Assembly: GCA_964511625.1 (NCBI GenBank)
Contig: CAZEJG010000007.1
Coordinates: 62,001 to 126,000, forward strand
Direction of reading: 5' to 3'
Source: Pseudohoeflea sp964511625
GTDB taxonomy: Bacteria > Pseudomonadota > Alphaproteobacteria > Rhizobiales > Rhizobiaceae
DNA: 64,000 nucleotides
Positions 16,874 through 25,622 of the stretch are shown piece after piece (position 1 is the first letter of the stretch; the number at the start of each line of letters is the position of its first letter). The notes beneath the pieces were generated by a model. That model saw nothing but the letters and a program-made list of their open reading frames with translations, did no database searches and was not told the DNA's origin. The position numbers were made by a program, and so were the translations under genes.

Positions 16874-17944
16874 TCAGCCGGAGACGATCTTGCGGGCGGT
16901 GAAGGGCAGGCCGGAGGCCAGGGCTTCGACGTAGCGCGGTTTCTGGTAGTAGCCGTTGAGCGAAATCCGGTTGAGCCGGTGGAGGCTGTCGGCCGAACCG
17001 CAGCGCAATATGTCCGGCATGGTGGTGACGGCGATCTCGAAGCCCGACTGCCGCACCGCCTCGAACTCCCGTTCGCCGACAGCGCAGGCATCGCCGTAAG
17101 GATAGGCGAAGGCTGCCGGCCGGCTGCCGATGATCGCCTTGACCCGTTCCGCTGATTGATCGATCTCGCGGTATAGCTGTTCCTCGCCGACATGCGCCAT
17201 GTTGCAGTGGCTGATGGTGTGGCCGCCGAGCTGCGCCAGGGGGCTGCGCGTGAGTGCGCGAAGATCGGCCTCGTCCATGACCTCGCGGTCGACGATGGCG
17301 AGCGGATCGACGCCGTTTTCGAGAGCGTAGCGATCGAGCCGCTCGATGATCCCGTGCTGGTCGGCGCAGGCGAGCGAGCGATAGAGCCGGTCGTAGGCGG
17401 CGTATTTCTCGACCAGTGTCGCGGTCGGCATCACCGTCGGGCCGTAGCCGAAATCGAAGGAGAAGCGGTCGAGACGACCGATCAGTTCCTCGGCCGTCTT
17501 CCACCAGATGGAGTGGGTGCGGTCGACAAAGCCGCCGGTGACGAACACCGTGAAGGGAATCCCGTGCCGCTCGAACACCGGCAGCGCATGAAGGAGATTG
17601 TCGCGATAACCGTCATCGAGCGTGAAGACCATCGCCGGCGGCGCGTTCTCCCCCCTGGCCAGATGGGCGGGCAGATCGGTCAGCGCCATCGGCACCATGC
17701 CCGAAGCCTTCAGCGCCACGATGGCCGCGTCGAGAAATTCGGGCGTCACGGTCAGGTGGGCGGCCGGGTCGAATGCCTTCCCCTCGAACGGTCGTACGTG
17801 GTGGAGGGTGAAGATCCCGCCGCGCCGGCCGGTTCCGGGCGCTAGTCCCGCGCGCGCGGCAAGCGACAGGATCTCCAGCCCACCTGTAATGGCCGTGTGT
17901 TTGATCCAACGTCTTGCGGCCACTGCTCTGGGTCCCTGCAGCAT
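16874..17944 (-). CDS. polysaccharide deacetylase (NodB-type) family protein
   Basis: A 356-residue carbohydrate esterase family 4 protein. The metal motif TLDDGYRDN places the catalytic and metal Asp at residues 110-111, LGGHTISH supplies the two metal histidines and FAYPYGDAC the arginine-pocket region, so the active site looks intact. Residues 18-34 are mildly hydrophobic but there is no clear signal peptide, so the location is uncertain. The family removes N- or O-acetyl groups from polysaccharide or peptidoglycan; the substrate is not readable. Start ATG 17944 (MLQGPRAVAARRWIK). The gap to the next gene on its left is 12 bases. Confidence 0.88.
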   Translation of the reverse strand: MLQGPRAVAARRWIKHTAITGGLEILSLAARAGLAPGTGRRGGIFTLHHVRPFEGKAFDPAAHLTVTPEFLDAAIVALKASGMVPMALTDLPAHLARGENAPPAMVFTLDDGYRDNLLHALPVFERHGIPFTVFVTGGFVDRTHSIWWKTAEELIGRLDRFSFDFGYGPTVMPTATLVEKYAAYDRLYRSLACADQHGIIERLDRYALENGVDPLAIVDREVMDEADLRALTRSPLAQLGGHTISHCNMAHVGEEQLYREIDQSAERVKAIIGSRPAAFAYPYGDACAVGEREFEAVRQSGFEIAVTTMPDILRCGSADSLHRLNRISLNGYYQKPRYVEALASGLPFTARKIVSG

Positions 17945-18103
17945 TGTTTCGGTCGTCCCCCGTCTCCCCCGGCGCCGCTAAAAAAGCAAATGCCGGGAGT
18001 GTCCTGGCTTCCGGTATAGCAAGCGAGGTTTAACCGAACTTGAATCGGGGTGCGTTGAGGCGTGTTGCAAGCAAAGGGCGAATTGCCGCAGGCCGGGCTG
18101 ACT

Positions 18104-18784
18104 CTACTTCAGGTTTTTGCCAACCTGCGTTCTGATCTCTCTGGGGGAGGAGTTTTCTTCGGCCCTGAAAACAACGTCGATACGAAAAGGCACACCACCG
18201 TCTTCATACGCATAAAGAGATTTGGGCAATATGATAGTCGCGATGGTTTGCGATGAAAGGGGGGAGAAGAAACGGAAAAATTCATCATAGCCATGCACGA
18301 CCGCGACCGCGCTAATATGGTAATCAATACGGGGTGCCGTCGTATCTCCCCAATCCCATACAAACTGACTGACTTTGAAATTCTCTTGCTTGAACCAGTT
18401 CTCCATCGCTTCCGGTGACCCGAGATGGCGCGCGAGATGGAAGATGCAAACCTTGAGCTGCTCGTCGGACTCAAAAGCTCTCCAGTCGAGTATAGGAGTA
18501 CCCGATAGGGTGGAAGGGTCCGTCAGGCAGTCCTCGAGTTTGGGGAACTTGCGAAACGCTTGCCAGTAGTAACCTCGCCCGCTTGCCTCTAACGCAGCCC
18601 AACGCCTGCTTATTTGACCTGTGCTGAGATAGTATTCTTCTGCGAACGGGGCTGGTATGTCACTTTCCCGCCAGTGAATGATCCCCACCACCCGAATATA
18701 GACTGGCCACGCCATAATCGCCGCGACAATGGCGAGCGTGGTCCACACAAACAGCCTTCTCTTCCTTCCCCTGGGCTTACGCAT
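18104..18784 (-). CDS. hypothetical membrane-anchored protein of atypical composition
   Basis: A 226-residue protein I cannot assign. It begins with the basic stretch MRKPRGRKRRLFVWTT followed by one hydrophobic segment (LAIVAAIMAWPVYIRVVGII), so it is probably anchored with the rest outside the cytoplasm. The remainder is mixed and aromatic-rich (SGRGYYWQAFRKFPKLEDCL, VWDWGDTTAPRIDYHIS), with no motif I know. The DNA between about 18.1 and 18.8 kb is visibly less GC-rich than the neighbours and uses more A/T-ending codons, a sign of recent transfer. ATG 18784 is chosen over a TTG at 18805. It has no likely operon partner. Confidence 0.65.
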   Translation of the reverse strand: MRKPRGRKRRLFVWTTLAIVAAIMAWPVYIRVVGIIHWRESDIPAPFAEEYYLSTGQISRRWAALEASGRGYYWQAFRKFPKLEDCLTDPSTLSGTPILDWRAFESDEQLKVCIFHLARHLGSPEAMENWFKQENFKVSQFVWDWGDTTAPRIDYHISAVAVVHGYDEFFRFFSPLSSQTIATIILPKSLYAYEDGGVPFRIDVVFRAEENSSPREIRTQVGKNLK

Positions 18785-18844
18785 GGACCGTGCCGTCGTT
18801 TCCAATTTTACGCCACGCCGGTTGGTCCGATCGGCCGTTTCTGA

Positions 18845-20260
18845 TCAAACCCGGGTGCCGCCGACGGTCATGGCGTTCATCAGTACATGCGGCTGGCCGA
18901 CGCCGACGGGCACGCTCTGGCCTTGCTTGCCGCACATGCCGATGCCGGTGTCGAGCGCCATGTCGTTGCCGACCATGGAGATGCGCTGCATGGCTTCCGG
19001 ACCGTTGCCGATCAGCATGGCGCCCTTGACCGGCGCGCCGATCTTGCCGTCCTCGATCATGTAGGCCTCGGTGCAACCGAATACGAATTTGCCGCTCGTC
19101 GTGTCCACCTGGCCGCCGCCGAAGGAGACGGCGTAGATGCCCTTCTTCACCGAGGAGATCATCTCCTCCTTGGTGCGGTCGCCGCCGAGCATGTAGGTGT
19201 TGGTCATGCGCGGCATCGGCTGGTTGGCATAGGACTGCCGGCGGCCGTTGCCGGTCGGCTTCATGCCCATCAGCCGGGCGTTCTGCCGGTCCTGCATGTA
19301 GCCCACGAGAATGCCGTCCTCGATAAGCACATTGTAGCCCGAGGGCGTACCCTCGTCGTCGACCGAGAGCGAGCCGCGCCGGCCCTCGATGGTGCCGTCG
19401 TCGACCACGGTGACGCCCTTGGAGGCTACGCGCTGGCCCATCAGGCCGGCGAAGGCGGAAATCTTCTTGCGGTTGGAATCACCCTCGAGCCCGTGGCCGA
19501 CGGCTTCATGCAGCATGACGCCCGGCCAGCCGGCGCCGAGGACCACGTCCATCGTGCCCGCCGGCGCGTCGATTGCCGAGAGATTGACCAGCGCCTGGCG
19601 CAAAGCCTCGTCGGCGCCGTGCTGCCAGCTTTCGGTGGTCAGAAAATCGCCGAAGAGCTGGCGTCCACCCATGCCGTAGGAACCGGCCTCCTGGCGGTCG
19701 CCTTCGCCCACCATCACCGACACGTTGAGCCGTGTCAGCGGCCGGATGTCGCGCACACGGTGGCCGTCCGCGCGCAGGATCTCAACGACCTGCCAGCTTG
19801 CTGACAGCGAGGCGGTGACCTGGCGCACGCGCTCGTCCTTGTTGCGCAGATAGGCGTCCATCTCCTGCAGCAGTTTGACCTTCTGCTCGAAGCCCGGTTC
19901 GGCGAGCGGATTTGCGTCGGTGTAGAGTATGCGATTGGTGCCCTGCGGCGGCTCGGCATAGGTGCCGCCGGTCCCGCGCGAAATCGCCGAGACCGCGTCG
20001 GCGGCCCGTTTCAGAGCCGCTTCGGAAAATTCACCCGAATGTGCGAACCCCGTCGTCTCCCCTGAAACCGAACGCAGGCCGAAGCCGCGGTCGGACGAAT
20101 AGGAACCCGATTTCAGCCGGCCATTGTCGAAGACGAGCGTCTCGGCCTCGTCATGCTCGAGAAAGAGTTCGCCGTCCTCCGCCCCGTCGAGCGCATCGCC
20201 GACGATCCGCTCGACAGCGGCCTCGTCGATATCGAACTGGGAAAGAAGATCGTGGGACAT
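18845..20260 (-). CDS. tldD: TldD metalloprotease
   Basis: A 471-residue zinc protease subunit that acts with TldE/PmbA in maturation of peptides such as microcins and in degradation of CcdA-type antitoxins. The metal motif is HEAVGH at residues 251-256 (VMLHEAVGHGLEGDSNRKK), followed by the conserved VTVVDDGT segment. The C-terminal part holds YMLGGDRTKEEMISSV and FVFGCTEAYMIEDGKIGAP, all typical of TldD, and the length is as expected. TldE is not in this window. The start is the ATG at 20260; the 242-base gap to brnT contains the divergent promoters. Confidence 0.96.
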   Translation of the reverse strand: MSHDLLSQFDIDEAAVERIVGDALDGAEDGELFLEHDEAETLVFDNGRLKSGSYSSDRGFGLRSVSGETTGFAHSGEFSEAALKRAADAVSAISRGTGGTYAEPPQGTNRILYTDANPLAEPGFEQKVKLLQEMDAYLRNKDERVRQVTASLSASWQVVEILRADGHRVRDIRPLTRLNVSVMVGEGDRQEAGSYGMGGRQLFGDFLTTESWQHGADEALRQALVNLSAIDAPAGTMDVVLGAGWPGVMLHEAVGHGLEGDSNRKKISAFAGLMGQRVASKGVTVVDDGTIEGRRGSLSVDDEGTPSGYNVLIEDGILVGYMQDRQNARLMGMKPTGNGRRQSYANQPMPRMTNTYMLGGDRTKEEMISSVKKGIYAVSFGGGQVDTTSGKFVFGCTEAYMIEDGKIGAPVKGAMLIGNGPEAMQRISMVGNDMALDTGIGMCGKQGQSVPVGVGQPHVLMNAMTVGGTRV

Positions 20261-20429
20261 GGAAACACTCCGACTATGATGCAGGGCAGGGTGCTCGGCG
20301 GCGCCTGACCGTGATTGCTTGTCTTATAGGTAGGCGATCCGGAGCGCCATTTCACCCCATGAAGAGAATGCCGGTAGTCAGGCGCACCCGGTAGCAGCAA
20401 TGCCAAACGCCCCTCGATCTGCCCATTCA

Positions 20430-20460
20430 TTGCAAAAAGTAATTACAAGATGTATATACA
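20430..20460 (+). promoter_or_regulatory. brnTA promoter with two palindromes
   Basis: TTGCAA at 20430-20435 and TATATA at 20453-20458 are 17 bases apart, a good -35/-10 pair. The perfect palindrome GTAATTAC (20439-20446) lies in the spacer and TGTATATACA (20451-20460) covers the -10 box. Ribbon-helix-helix antitoxins such as BrnA repress their own promoter at sites of this kind. Confidence 0.65.
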
Positions 20461-20502
20461 ATGCTGAGCTTTGGGCCTCTTCCGAACCCATGAGGTCATC
20501 GC

Positions 20503-20805
20503 ATGGAGTTCGAATGGGACGAACGCAAGCGACGCGAAACCCTGCGGAAGCATGGTGTCGATCTGCTCGAAGCCGCCCTTATCTTCGAGGGGCCGGTGCT
20601 GAGCAGACCTGACGACCGGAAGGACTATGGAGAAATCCGGGAGGTTTCGCTCGGCATGGTGGATGGCGAGATTTTCGTTGTGGTGCATACGGAGCGTCAC
20701 GGCAAAACCCGCCTCATAACAGCCTGGAAGGGCGGGAAACGTGAAAAAGCAGCCTATCAGAAGCGCATCGCTGGACGAGATCCGCAAAATGAAGGATTGC
20801 GGTGA
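20503..20805 (+). CDS. brnT: BrnT family toxin
   Basis: A 100-residue type II toxin of the BrnT (DUF497) family, a RelE-like fold ribonuclease that slows translation. The sequence MEFEWDERKRRETLRKHGVD, the LLEAALIFEGPVL helix, DYGEIREVSLGMVDGEIFVV and TRLITAWKGGKREKAAY give the family pattern (WDxxKxxxNxxKHG variants, then the R..S/E..K core). The start is ATG 20503, with GAGG 7 bases upstream. The gene order toxin first, antitoxin second is normal for this family. The 3' end overlaps brnA by 65 bases. The pair sits between tldD and ialB, a likely acquired insertion. Confidence 0.88.
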   Translation: MEFEWDERKRRETLRKHGVDLLEAALIFEGPVLSRPDDRKDYGEIREVSLGMVDGEIFVVVHTERHGKTRLITAWKGGKREKAAYQKRIAGRDPQNEGLR

Positions 20806-21016
20806 GCTTGCGTCGACTGACACAAAGACAGTTGAACCGGACCTGCCGGTGGATTTCTGGGATCAGGCCGAGATCATGGATCGTGCCCAGAAAGTGCCGG
20901 TGAGTTTGCGAGTCGATCGTGACGTTCTTGACTACTTCAAGGCGCAAGGCAAAGGCCACCTGACGCGCATGAATGCAGTGCTGCGCTCCTACATGGAAGC
21001 GAAGAAGGCCGGTTGA
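20741..21016 (+). CDS. brnA: BrnA family antitoxin
   Basis: A 91-residue antitoxin partner of BrnT. It has a variable N terminus (SASLDEIRKMKDCGELAS) and a C-terminal ribbon-helix-helix region (VPVSLRVDRDVLDYFKAQG, then TRMNAVLRSYMEAKKAG), the usual BrnA_antitoxin arrangement. It binds and inactivates the toxin and probably represses the promoter at 20430. The start is GTG at 20741 inside brnT, with GGGA just upstream; ATG 20789 is an alternative giving a shorter protein. It lies 9 bases from the end of the convergent ialB gene. Confidence 0.85.
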   Translation: MKKQPIRSASLDEIRKMKDCGELASTDTKTVEPDLPVDFWDQAEIMDRAQKVPVSLRVDRDVLDYFKAQGKGHLTRMNAVLRSYMEAKKAG

Positions 21017-21025
21017 TCCAGCCGA

Positions 21026-21550
21026 TTACGGCAGTTCGGCGTAACCCTCGGTGAAGCCGGAGAGATCGACGGGGATGCCGATGCCTTCCTCGGGCGACTG
21101 GAAGACGATGAAGGTCGCCTGGGTGCCGCCCCTGAGCGTCTTGAGCAGGTTCTCGTCGAGGATCACCTCGGCATAGCAGCCGTCGGTGAAGCAGCGGACG
21201 AAATAGGCCCGGCCGATATCCTTGCCGTCGACGTTGAGTCCGAGACCGGACGGCAGGAGCACGCCGAGCGGGGCGAGAACGCGCAGGATCTTCGATTGCT
21301 GGTCGGCAGTCTTCAGCACCACGACGGAAAGCCCGACTTCGGGACGGTCCTCGGCGATGACGTTCTGCATCAGCGCACACTGTTCCTCGGGCGCGCCGGC
21401 GGGCGTGTCGCAGACGATCGACCAGGCGCCGTGCGTCGACTTGACCTTGCCGGACTGCTGGGCGGCGGCCGGAAACGCACCGACGGTCCCCAGCGAGAGG
21501 GCCGCGACCGTCAGACCGATGAACATTTTCTTGGCGAACGTCTCTCTCAT
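21026..21550 (-). CDS. invasion-associated locus B (IalB) family protein
   Basis: A 174-residue exported protein. A signal peptide covers about residues 1-31 (FIGLTVAALSLGTVGAFPAAA, cleavage near AAA/QQ). The mature part contains the IalB pattern WSIVCDTPAGAPEEQCALMQNV, the central VLLPSGLGLNVDGKDIG and FVRCFTDGCYAEVIL; the cysteine pairs probably form disulfides. The name comes from Bartonella, but in rhizobia the family is general and its molecular role is unknown. It faces the cox promoter, 352 bases from coxB; position beside cox genes is frequent in rhizobia. Start ATG 21550. Confidence 0.85.
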   Translation of the reverse strand: MRETFAKKMFIGLTVAALSLGTVGAFPAAAQQSGKVKSTHGAWSIVCDTPAGAPEEQCALMQNVIAEDRPEVGLSVVVLKTADQQSKILRVLAPLGVLLPSGLGLNVDGKDIGRAYFVRCFTDGCYAEVILDENLLKTLRGGTQATFIVFQSPEEGIGIPVDLSGFTEGYAELP

Positions 21551-21902
21551 GAACCAACCCGTGCCAGCGAATCACTTGCCCAATGATTAGTGGGCGACGG
21601 GCAAATTGAAACCCGTCCGGTCGGCTCTTTCACGAGCTAAGGGCGAAATTGAGGCTTCAATGCGCCTCGGCATTGTCTGTTTGCCCTTTATCCCCTGCGC
21701 GGCAGGGGCGAGACGCGGCGCCAACGCGGCCATCTTGTGGCGGCCCGGCGGAAAAAATGTGGCGACCTCTTGCGCAAAAATGCCGCAGGGAGGCATTCTG
21801 GCGGCAGTTGCGGCCTCTGTTAAACTGTGGTTTTAAGCGGCCCAGAGACAAGAGGGATTCCGCGTGTCGCAGACGCGGACGACCGCTCGAGGGAGATACA
21901 GT
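21551..21902 (+). promoter_or_regulatory. ialB-coxB divergent intergenic region
   Basis: This 352-base gap separates two divergent genes and must hold both promoters. I see no gene in it: an open frame at 21606-21836 has no ribosome site and low-complexity translation. The last 70 bases become A/T-richer (GTTAAACTGTGGTTTTAAG near 21817), the probable cox promoter zone. The ribosome site GGGAG at the 3' end serves coxB. Confidence 0.45.
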
Positions 21903-22781
21903 GTGAAAACGAAACTCTTCGCAGGGACGCTCGCGTCCTATGCCGCCCTGGCAGGCGTTGCCTGGGCAGACCAGCCCAAGCCTTGGGAAATGCGCTTTCA
22001 AGATGCTGCAACCGGCATCATGGAGCAGATCACCTCATTTGAGATCTACACCCTCTGGTTCATCATTCCGATTACGCTGTTCGTTCTGGCGTTGCTGGTC
22101 TACGTGATCATGCGCTTCCGGGCGTCGGCTAATCCGGTGCCCTCGCGCACCAGCCACAACACCACCATCGAGGTGATCTGGACCCTCGGTCCCGTCTTCA
22201 TTCTTCTCTTCCTCGCCTTCCCCTCGTTCAATCTGCTGACTGCACAGTATTCGCCGCCGAACGCCGACATGACGATCAAGGCGACCGGTTACCAATGGTA
22301 CTGGGGCTACGAGTACCAGACGGATGCGGAAGCAGAGGTCTCCTTCGATTCGCTGATGCTGCAGGAAGGCGATCGCGCCGGCGCCGGCAAGGAAGATCTG
22401 GCGGCCTATCCGCGTCTTCTGGCCGTCGACAACGAACTGGTCGTCCCGGTCGACAAGACCGTCCGCCTGCTCGTCACCGGCGCCGACGTGATCCATTCGT
22501 TCGCGATGCCGTCCTTCGGCGTCAAGATGGACGCCATTCCGGGCCGCCTCAACGAGACCTGGTTCCATGCCGAGCGCGAGGGCCTGTACTACGGGCAGTG
22601 CTCGGAACTCTGCGGCAAGGACCACGCGTTCATGCCGATCGCCATCCGCGTCGTCTCCGAGGACCAGTACAATGCCTGGTACGCCGCGGCTGCCGACGAT
22701 CTGCCAGGGGCCTACCAGAACCTGATGGCCGCCATCGATGCCGACGCCAAGAGCGTCGACGTCGCCGCCAACGAACAGTAA
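21903..22781 (+). CDS. coxB: cytochrome c oxidase subunit II
   Basis: A 292-residue membrane-anchored subunit that carries the binuclear copper A centre and takes electrons from cytochrome c on the periplasmic side. A signal peptide (residues 1-22, ending GVAWA) is followed by two transmembrane helices (FIIPITLFVLALLVYVIM and TLGPVFILLFLAFPSFNLL). The aromatic patch is YQWYWGYEYQ. The copper ligands are His in VIHSFAMPSFGVKMD and the C-x3-C-x3-H-x2-M set in CSELCGKDHAFM. Start GTG 21903 has GGGAG 8 bases upstream; the frame extended to 21864 lacks support. First gene of the cox operon. Confidence 0.97.
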   Translation: MKTKLFAGTLASYAALAGVAWADQPKPWEMRFQDAATGIMEQITSFEIYTLWFIIPITLFVLALLVYVIMRFRASANPVPSRTSHNTTIEVIWTLGPVFILLFLAFPSFNLLTAQYSPPNADMTIKATGYQWYWGYEYQTDAEAEVSFDSLMLQEGDRAGAGKEDLAAYPRLLAVDNELVVPVDKTVRLLVTGADVIHSFAMPSFGVKMDAIPGRLNETWFHAEREGLYYGQCSELCGKDHAFMPIAIRVVSEDQYNAWYAAAADDLPGAYQNLMAAIDADAKSVDVAANEQ

Positions 22782-22799
22782 TTCAAGGGAGTGGGAAAA

Positions 22800-24455
22800 A
22801 TGGCAGGTACCGCCGCAGCTCACGAACACCACGACCACAAGCCGCAGGGTTTTGTCCGTCGCTGGCTTTTCTCGACCAACCACAAGGACATCGGCACGCT
22901 CTACCTGATCTTCGCGATCATGGCGGGCATCGTCGGTGGCGCGCTGTCGGTCGCCATGCGCATGGAGCTCCAGGAGCCCGGCATCCAGATCTTCCACGGT
23001 CTGGCCGCCATGGTCTACGGCTTCGAGGGTGACGCCGCCATCGACGGTGGCAAGCACATGTACAACGTGTTCACCACCGCGCACGGCCTGATCATGATCT
23101 TCTTCATGGTCATGCCCGCCCTCATCGGCGGCTTCGCCAACTGGATGGTGCCGATCATGATCGGCGCGCCGGACATGGCCTTCCCGCGGATGAACAACAT
23201 CTCCTTCTGGCTGCTTCCGCCGGCCTTCATCCTGCTCCTGCTTTCGATGTTCGTCGAAGGCCCGGCAGGCGCCTACGGCACCGGCGGCGGCTGGACGATA
23301 TACCCGCCGATGTCGACTTCGGGTCAGCCCGGACCGGCCATGGACTTCGCCATCCTGTCGCTTCACGTGGCCGGTGCGTCGTCGATCCTCGGTGCGATCA
23401 ACTTCATCACCACCATCCTGAACATGCGCGCACCGGGCATGACGCTGCACAAGATGCCGCTGTTTGCCTGGTCGGTGCTCGTCACCGCCTTCCTGCTGCT
23501 GCTCTCGCTGCCGGTTCTGGCGGGTGGCATCACCATGCTTCTGACCGACCGCAACTTCGGCACGACCTTCTTCGATCCGGCCGGCGGTGGTGACCCGATC
23601 CTCTTCCAGCACCTGTTCTGGTTCTTCGGTCACCCGGAAGTTTACATCCTGATCCTGCCGGGCTTCGGCATCATCAGCCACATCGTGTCGACCTTCTCGA
23701 AGAAGCCGGTCTTCGGCTACCTCGGCATGGCCTACGCCATGGTCGCCATCGGCGCGGTCGGCTTCATTGTGTGGGCTCACCACATGTATACGGTCGGCCT
23801 GTCGCTCAACACCCAGCGCTACTTCGTCTTCGCCACCATGGTGATCGCGGTGCCGACGGGCGTGAAGATCTTCTCGTGGATCGCCACCATGTGGGGCGGG
23901 TCGCTGACCTTCCGCACCCCCATGCTGTGGGCAATCGGCTTCATCTTCCTCTTCACCGTCGGTGGCGTGACCGGCGTGCAGCTGGCCAATGCCGGCCTCG
24001 ACCGCTCCTTCCACGACACCTACTACGTGGTGGCCCACTTCCACTACGTGCTGTCGCTGGGCGCCGTCTTCGCCATCTTCGCCGCCTGGTACTACTGGTT
24101 CCCGAAGATGTTCGGCTACATGTACTCGCCGATGATCGCCCGCACCCACTTCTGGGTCACCTTCATCGGCGTGAACCTGGTGTTCTTCCCGCAGCACTTC
24201 CTCGGTCTGTCGGGCATGCCGCGCCGCTACATCGACTATCCGGATGCCTTCGCAGGCTGGAACGCGGTGTCGTCCTACGGCTCGTACATCTCGGCCTTCG
24301 GTGTCATCGTCTTCCTCTATGGCGTCTGGGAAGCCTTCGCCAAGAAGCGCATCGCCGGCGACAACCCCTGGGGTGAAGGCGCGACCACGCTGGAATGGCA
24401 GCTGTCCTCGCCGCCGCCGTACCACCAGTGGGAACAGCTTCCGCGCATCAAGTAA
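22800..24455 (+). CDS. coxA: cytochrome c oxidase subunit I
   Basis: A 551-residue twelve-helix subunit with heme a, heme a3 and copper B, the site of oxygen reduction and proton pumping (aa3 type). The CuB and crosslink region is WFFGHPEVYILILPGFGIIS, and HFHYVLSLGAVFAIFAAWYY supplies the two heme histidines near the C terminus; AHHMYTVGLSL has the other copper B histidines. A histidine-rich N terminus (EHHDHK) precedes the first helix. ATG 22800 has AAGGGAG upstream, 18 bases after coxB. The longer GTG start at 22791 adds only three residues. Confidence 0.98.
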   Translation: MAGTAAAHEHHDHKPQGFVRRWLFSTNHKDIGTLYLIFAIMAGIVGGALSVAMRMELQEPGIQIFHGLAAMVYGFEGDAAIDGGKHMYNVFTTAHGLIMIFFMVMPALIGGFANWMVPIMIGAPDMAFPRMNNISFWLLPPAFILLLLSMFVEGPAGAYGTGGGWTIYPPMSTSGQPGPAMDFAILSLHVAGASSILGAINFITTILNMRAPGMTLHKMPLFAWSVLVTAFLLLLSLPVLAGGITMLLTDRNFGTTFFDPAGGGDPILFQHLFWFFGHPEVYILILPGFGIISHIVSTFSKKPVFGYLGMAYAMVAIGAVGFIVWAHHMYTVGLSLNTQRYFVFATMVIAVPTGVKIFSWIATMWGGSLTFRTPMLWAIGFIFLFTVGGVTGVQLANAGLDRSFHDTYYVVAHFHYVLSLGAVFAIFAAWYYWFPKMFGYMYSPMIARTHFWVTFIGVNLVFFPQHFLGLSGMPRRYIDYPDAFAGWNAVSSYGSYISAFGVIVFLYGVWEAFAKKRIAGDNPWGEGATTLEWQLSSPPPYHQWEQLPRIK

Positions 24456-24471
24456 GCGTGGATCCGAGACC

Positions 24472-24510
24472 GGAGACAGGCTGCCAGCACGGTCAGCCTG
24501 TCTCCCCTTT
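24472..24510 (+). terminator. hairpin between coxA and ctaB, possible attenuator
   Basis: GGAGACAGGCTG (24472-24483) and CAGCCTGTCTCC (24494-24505) are perfectly complementary 12-base arms around a 10-base loop, followed by CCTTT. The T tract is short, so it may end only part of transcription or shield the coxBA message from decay. It would let the subunits be made in excess over the heme O synthase. Confidence 0.6.
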
Positions 24511-24652
24511 AGGCCGTTTCGCGTTCAGGCGTGAACGGATAGCCTCAGCGGGCTAGAGAGTTCATCGACGCATTTCGGTTGTGCCGATTCAGCCAGAACC
24601 GAAATGGCTCCAGCCGGACCGCCACCGGCCGGAAAACAACCTGGGAAGATCC

Positions 24653-25600
24653 ATGTCCGTCACCACGACTGACGAAAACCTGCCCATCGGCGCCACTTCG
24701 CTTCTGTCGGATGGCGACGCGCGCGACTTCTTCGCCCTGCTCAAGCCGCGGGTGATGACGCTCGTCGTCTTCACCGCCTTCGTCGGTATGCTGCTGGCGC
24801 CCGGCCACATCAATCCGGCCATCGGCTTCATCGCAGTCCTGTGCATCGCCATCGGCGGTGGCGCCTCGGGCGCGCTGAACATGTGGTACGAGGCCGACAT
24901 CGACGCCGTCATGAAGCGCACCGCCAATCGCCCGATCCCGGCCGGGCGTATCGACCGCCAGACCGCGCTCGCCTACGGGCTGACCCTTGCGGCCTTTTCC
25001 GTCGTCACCCTCGGCCTGGCCACGAACTGGCTTGCCGCCGGTCTCCTGGCCTTCACCATCTTCTTCTATGCCGTCGTCTACACGATCTGGCTCAAGCGCT
25101 CGACGCCGCAGAACATCGTCATCGGCGGTGCCGCCGGCGCGCTCCCTCCGATGATCGGCTGGGCGGCCGTGACGGGCGATGTCTCGATCGCCAGCATCAC
25201 GCTTTTTCTGATCATCTTCCTTTGGACCCCGGCGCATTTCTGGGCGCTGGCCCTCTTCAAGTCGGGCGATTACGGCAAGGCCGGCATTCCGATGATGCCG
25301 AACGTCGCCGGCGATGCCTCGACGAAGCGGCAGATCGTGGTTTACGCGGTTCTCACTGCCATCTCCGGCGTCCTGCCCGCCGTTCTGGGCTTCGCGAGCC
25401 CGGCTTACGGCGCTGTTGCCATTGCCTTCGGCATCGCCTTCGTCTGGTACGCCATCGGAGTGCTGCGCATGCCGGAAGGCGACGAGCGGATGATTCCGGC
25501 CAAGAAGATGTTCAAGTTCTCGCTTCTCTATCTCGCTATCATTTTCGCCGCCCTTCTTGTCGACGGGCTGGTGCCGCCGCTCCTGGCGATGGTGGCCTGA
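24653..25600 (+). CDS. ctaB: protoheme IX farnesyltransferase (heme O synthase)
   Basis: A 315-residue membrane prenyltransferase of the UbiA superfamily that adds farnesyl to heme b, giving heme O, the precursor of heme A for subunit I. Substrate motifs are NMWYEADIDAVMKRT (the N/DxxxD Mg-diphosphate site), and the second polar loop TPAHFWALALFKSGDYGKAG. About nine hydrophobic segments follow. Start ATG 24653 lies 19 bases after GAAAAC/GGGAAGAT with a modest ribosome site. It stands 197 bases after coxA, behind the hairpin at 24472. The heme A synthase is not in the window. Confidence 0.96.
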   Translation: MSVTTTDENLPIGATSLLSDGDARDFFALLKPRVMTLVVFTAFVGMLLAPGHINPAIGFIAVLCIAIGGGASGALNMWYEADIDAVMKRTANRPIPAGRIDRQTALAYGLTLAAFSVVTLGLATNWLAAGLLAFTIFFYAVVYTIWLKRSTPQNIVIGGAAGALPPMIGWAAVTGDVSIASITLFLIIFLWTPAHFWALALFKSGDYGKAGIPMMPNVAGDASTKRQIVVYAVLTAISGVLPAVLGFASPAYGAVAIAFGIAFVWYAIGVLRMPEGDERMIPAKKMFKFSLLYLAIIFAALLVDGLVPPLLAMVA

Positions 25601-25622
25601 CGTGGAGGAGGACAAGGTTGAA

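Noticed and set aside
21606..21836. 76-codon frame in the ialB-coxB gap
   Set aside because: No ribosome site, low-complexity Ala/Arg translation and position in the expected promoter zone.
21815..21840. Possible CtrA-like box TTAA-N9-TTAA upstream of coxB
   Set aside because: The spacing is nine instead of the required seven bases, so it does not match the known consensus.
22035..24425. Nearly 800-codon frame opposite coxB and coxA
   Set aside because: Mirror image of strongly conserved oxidase genes; repetitive Gln/His/Asp composition shows it is not a real protein.
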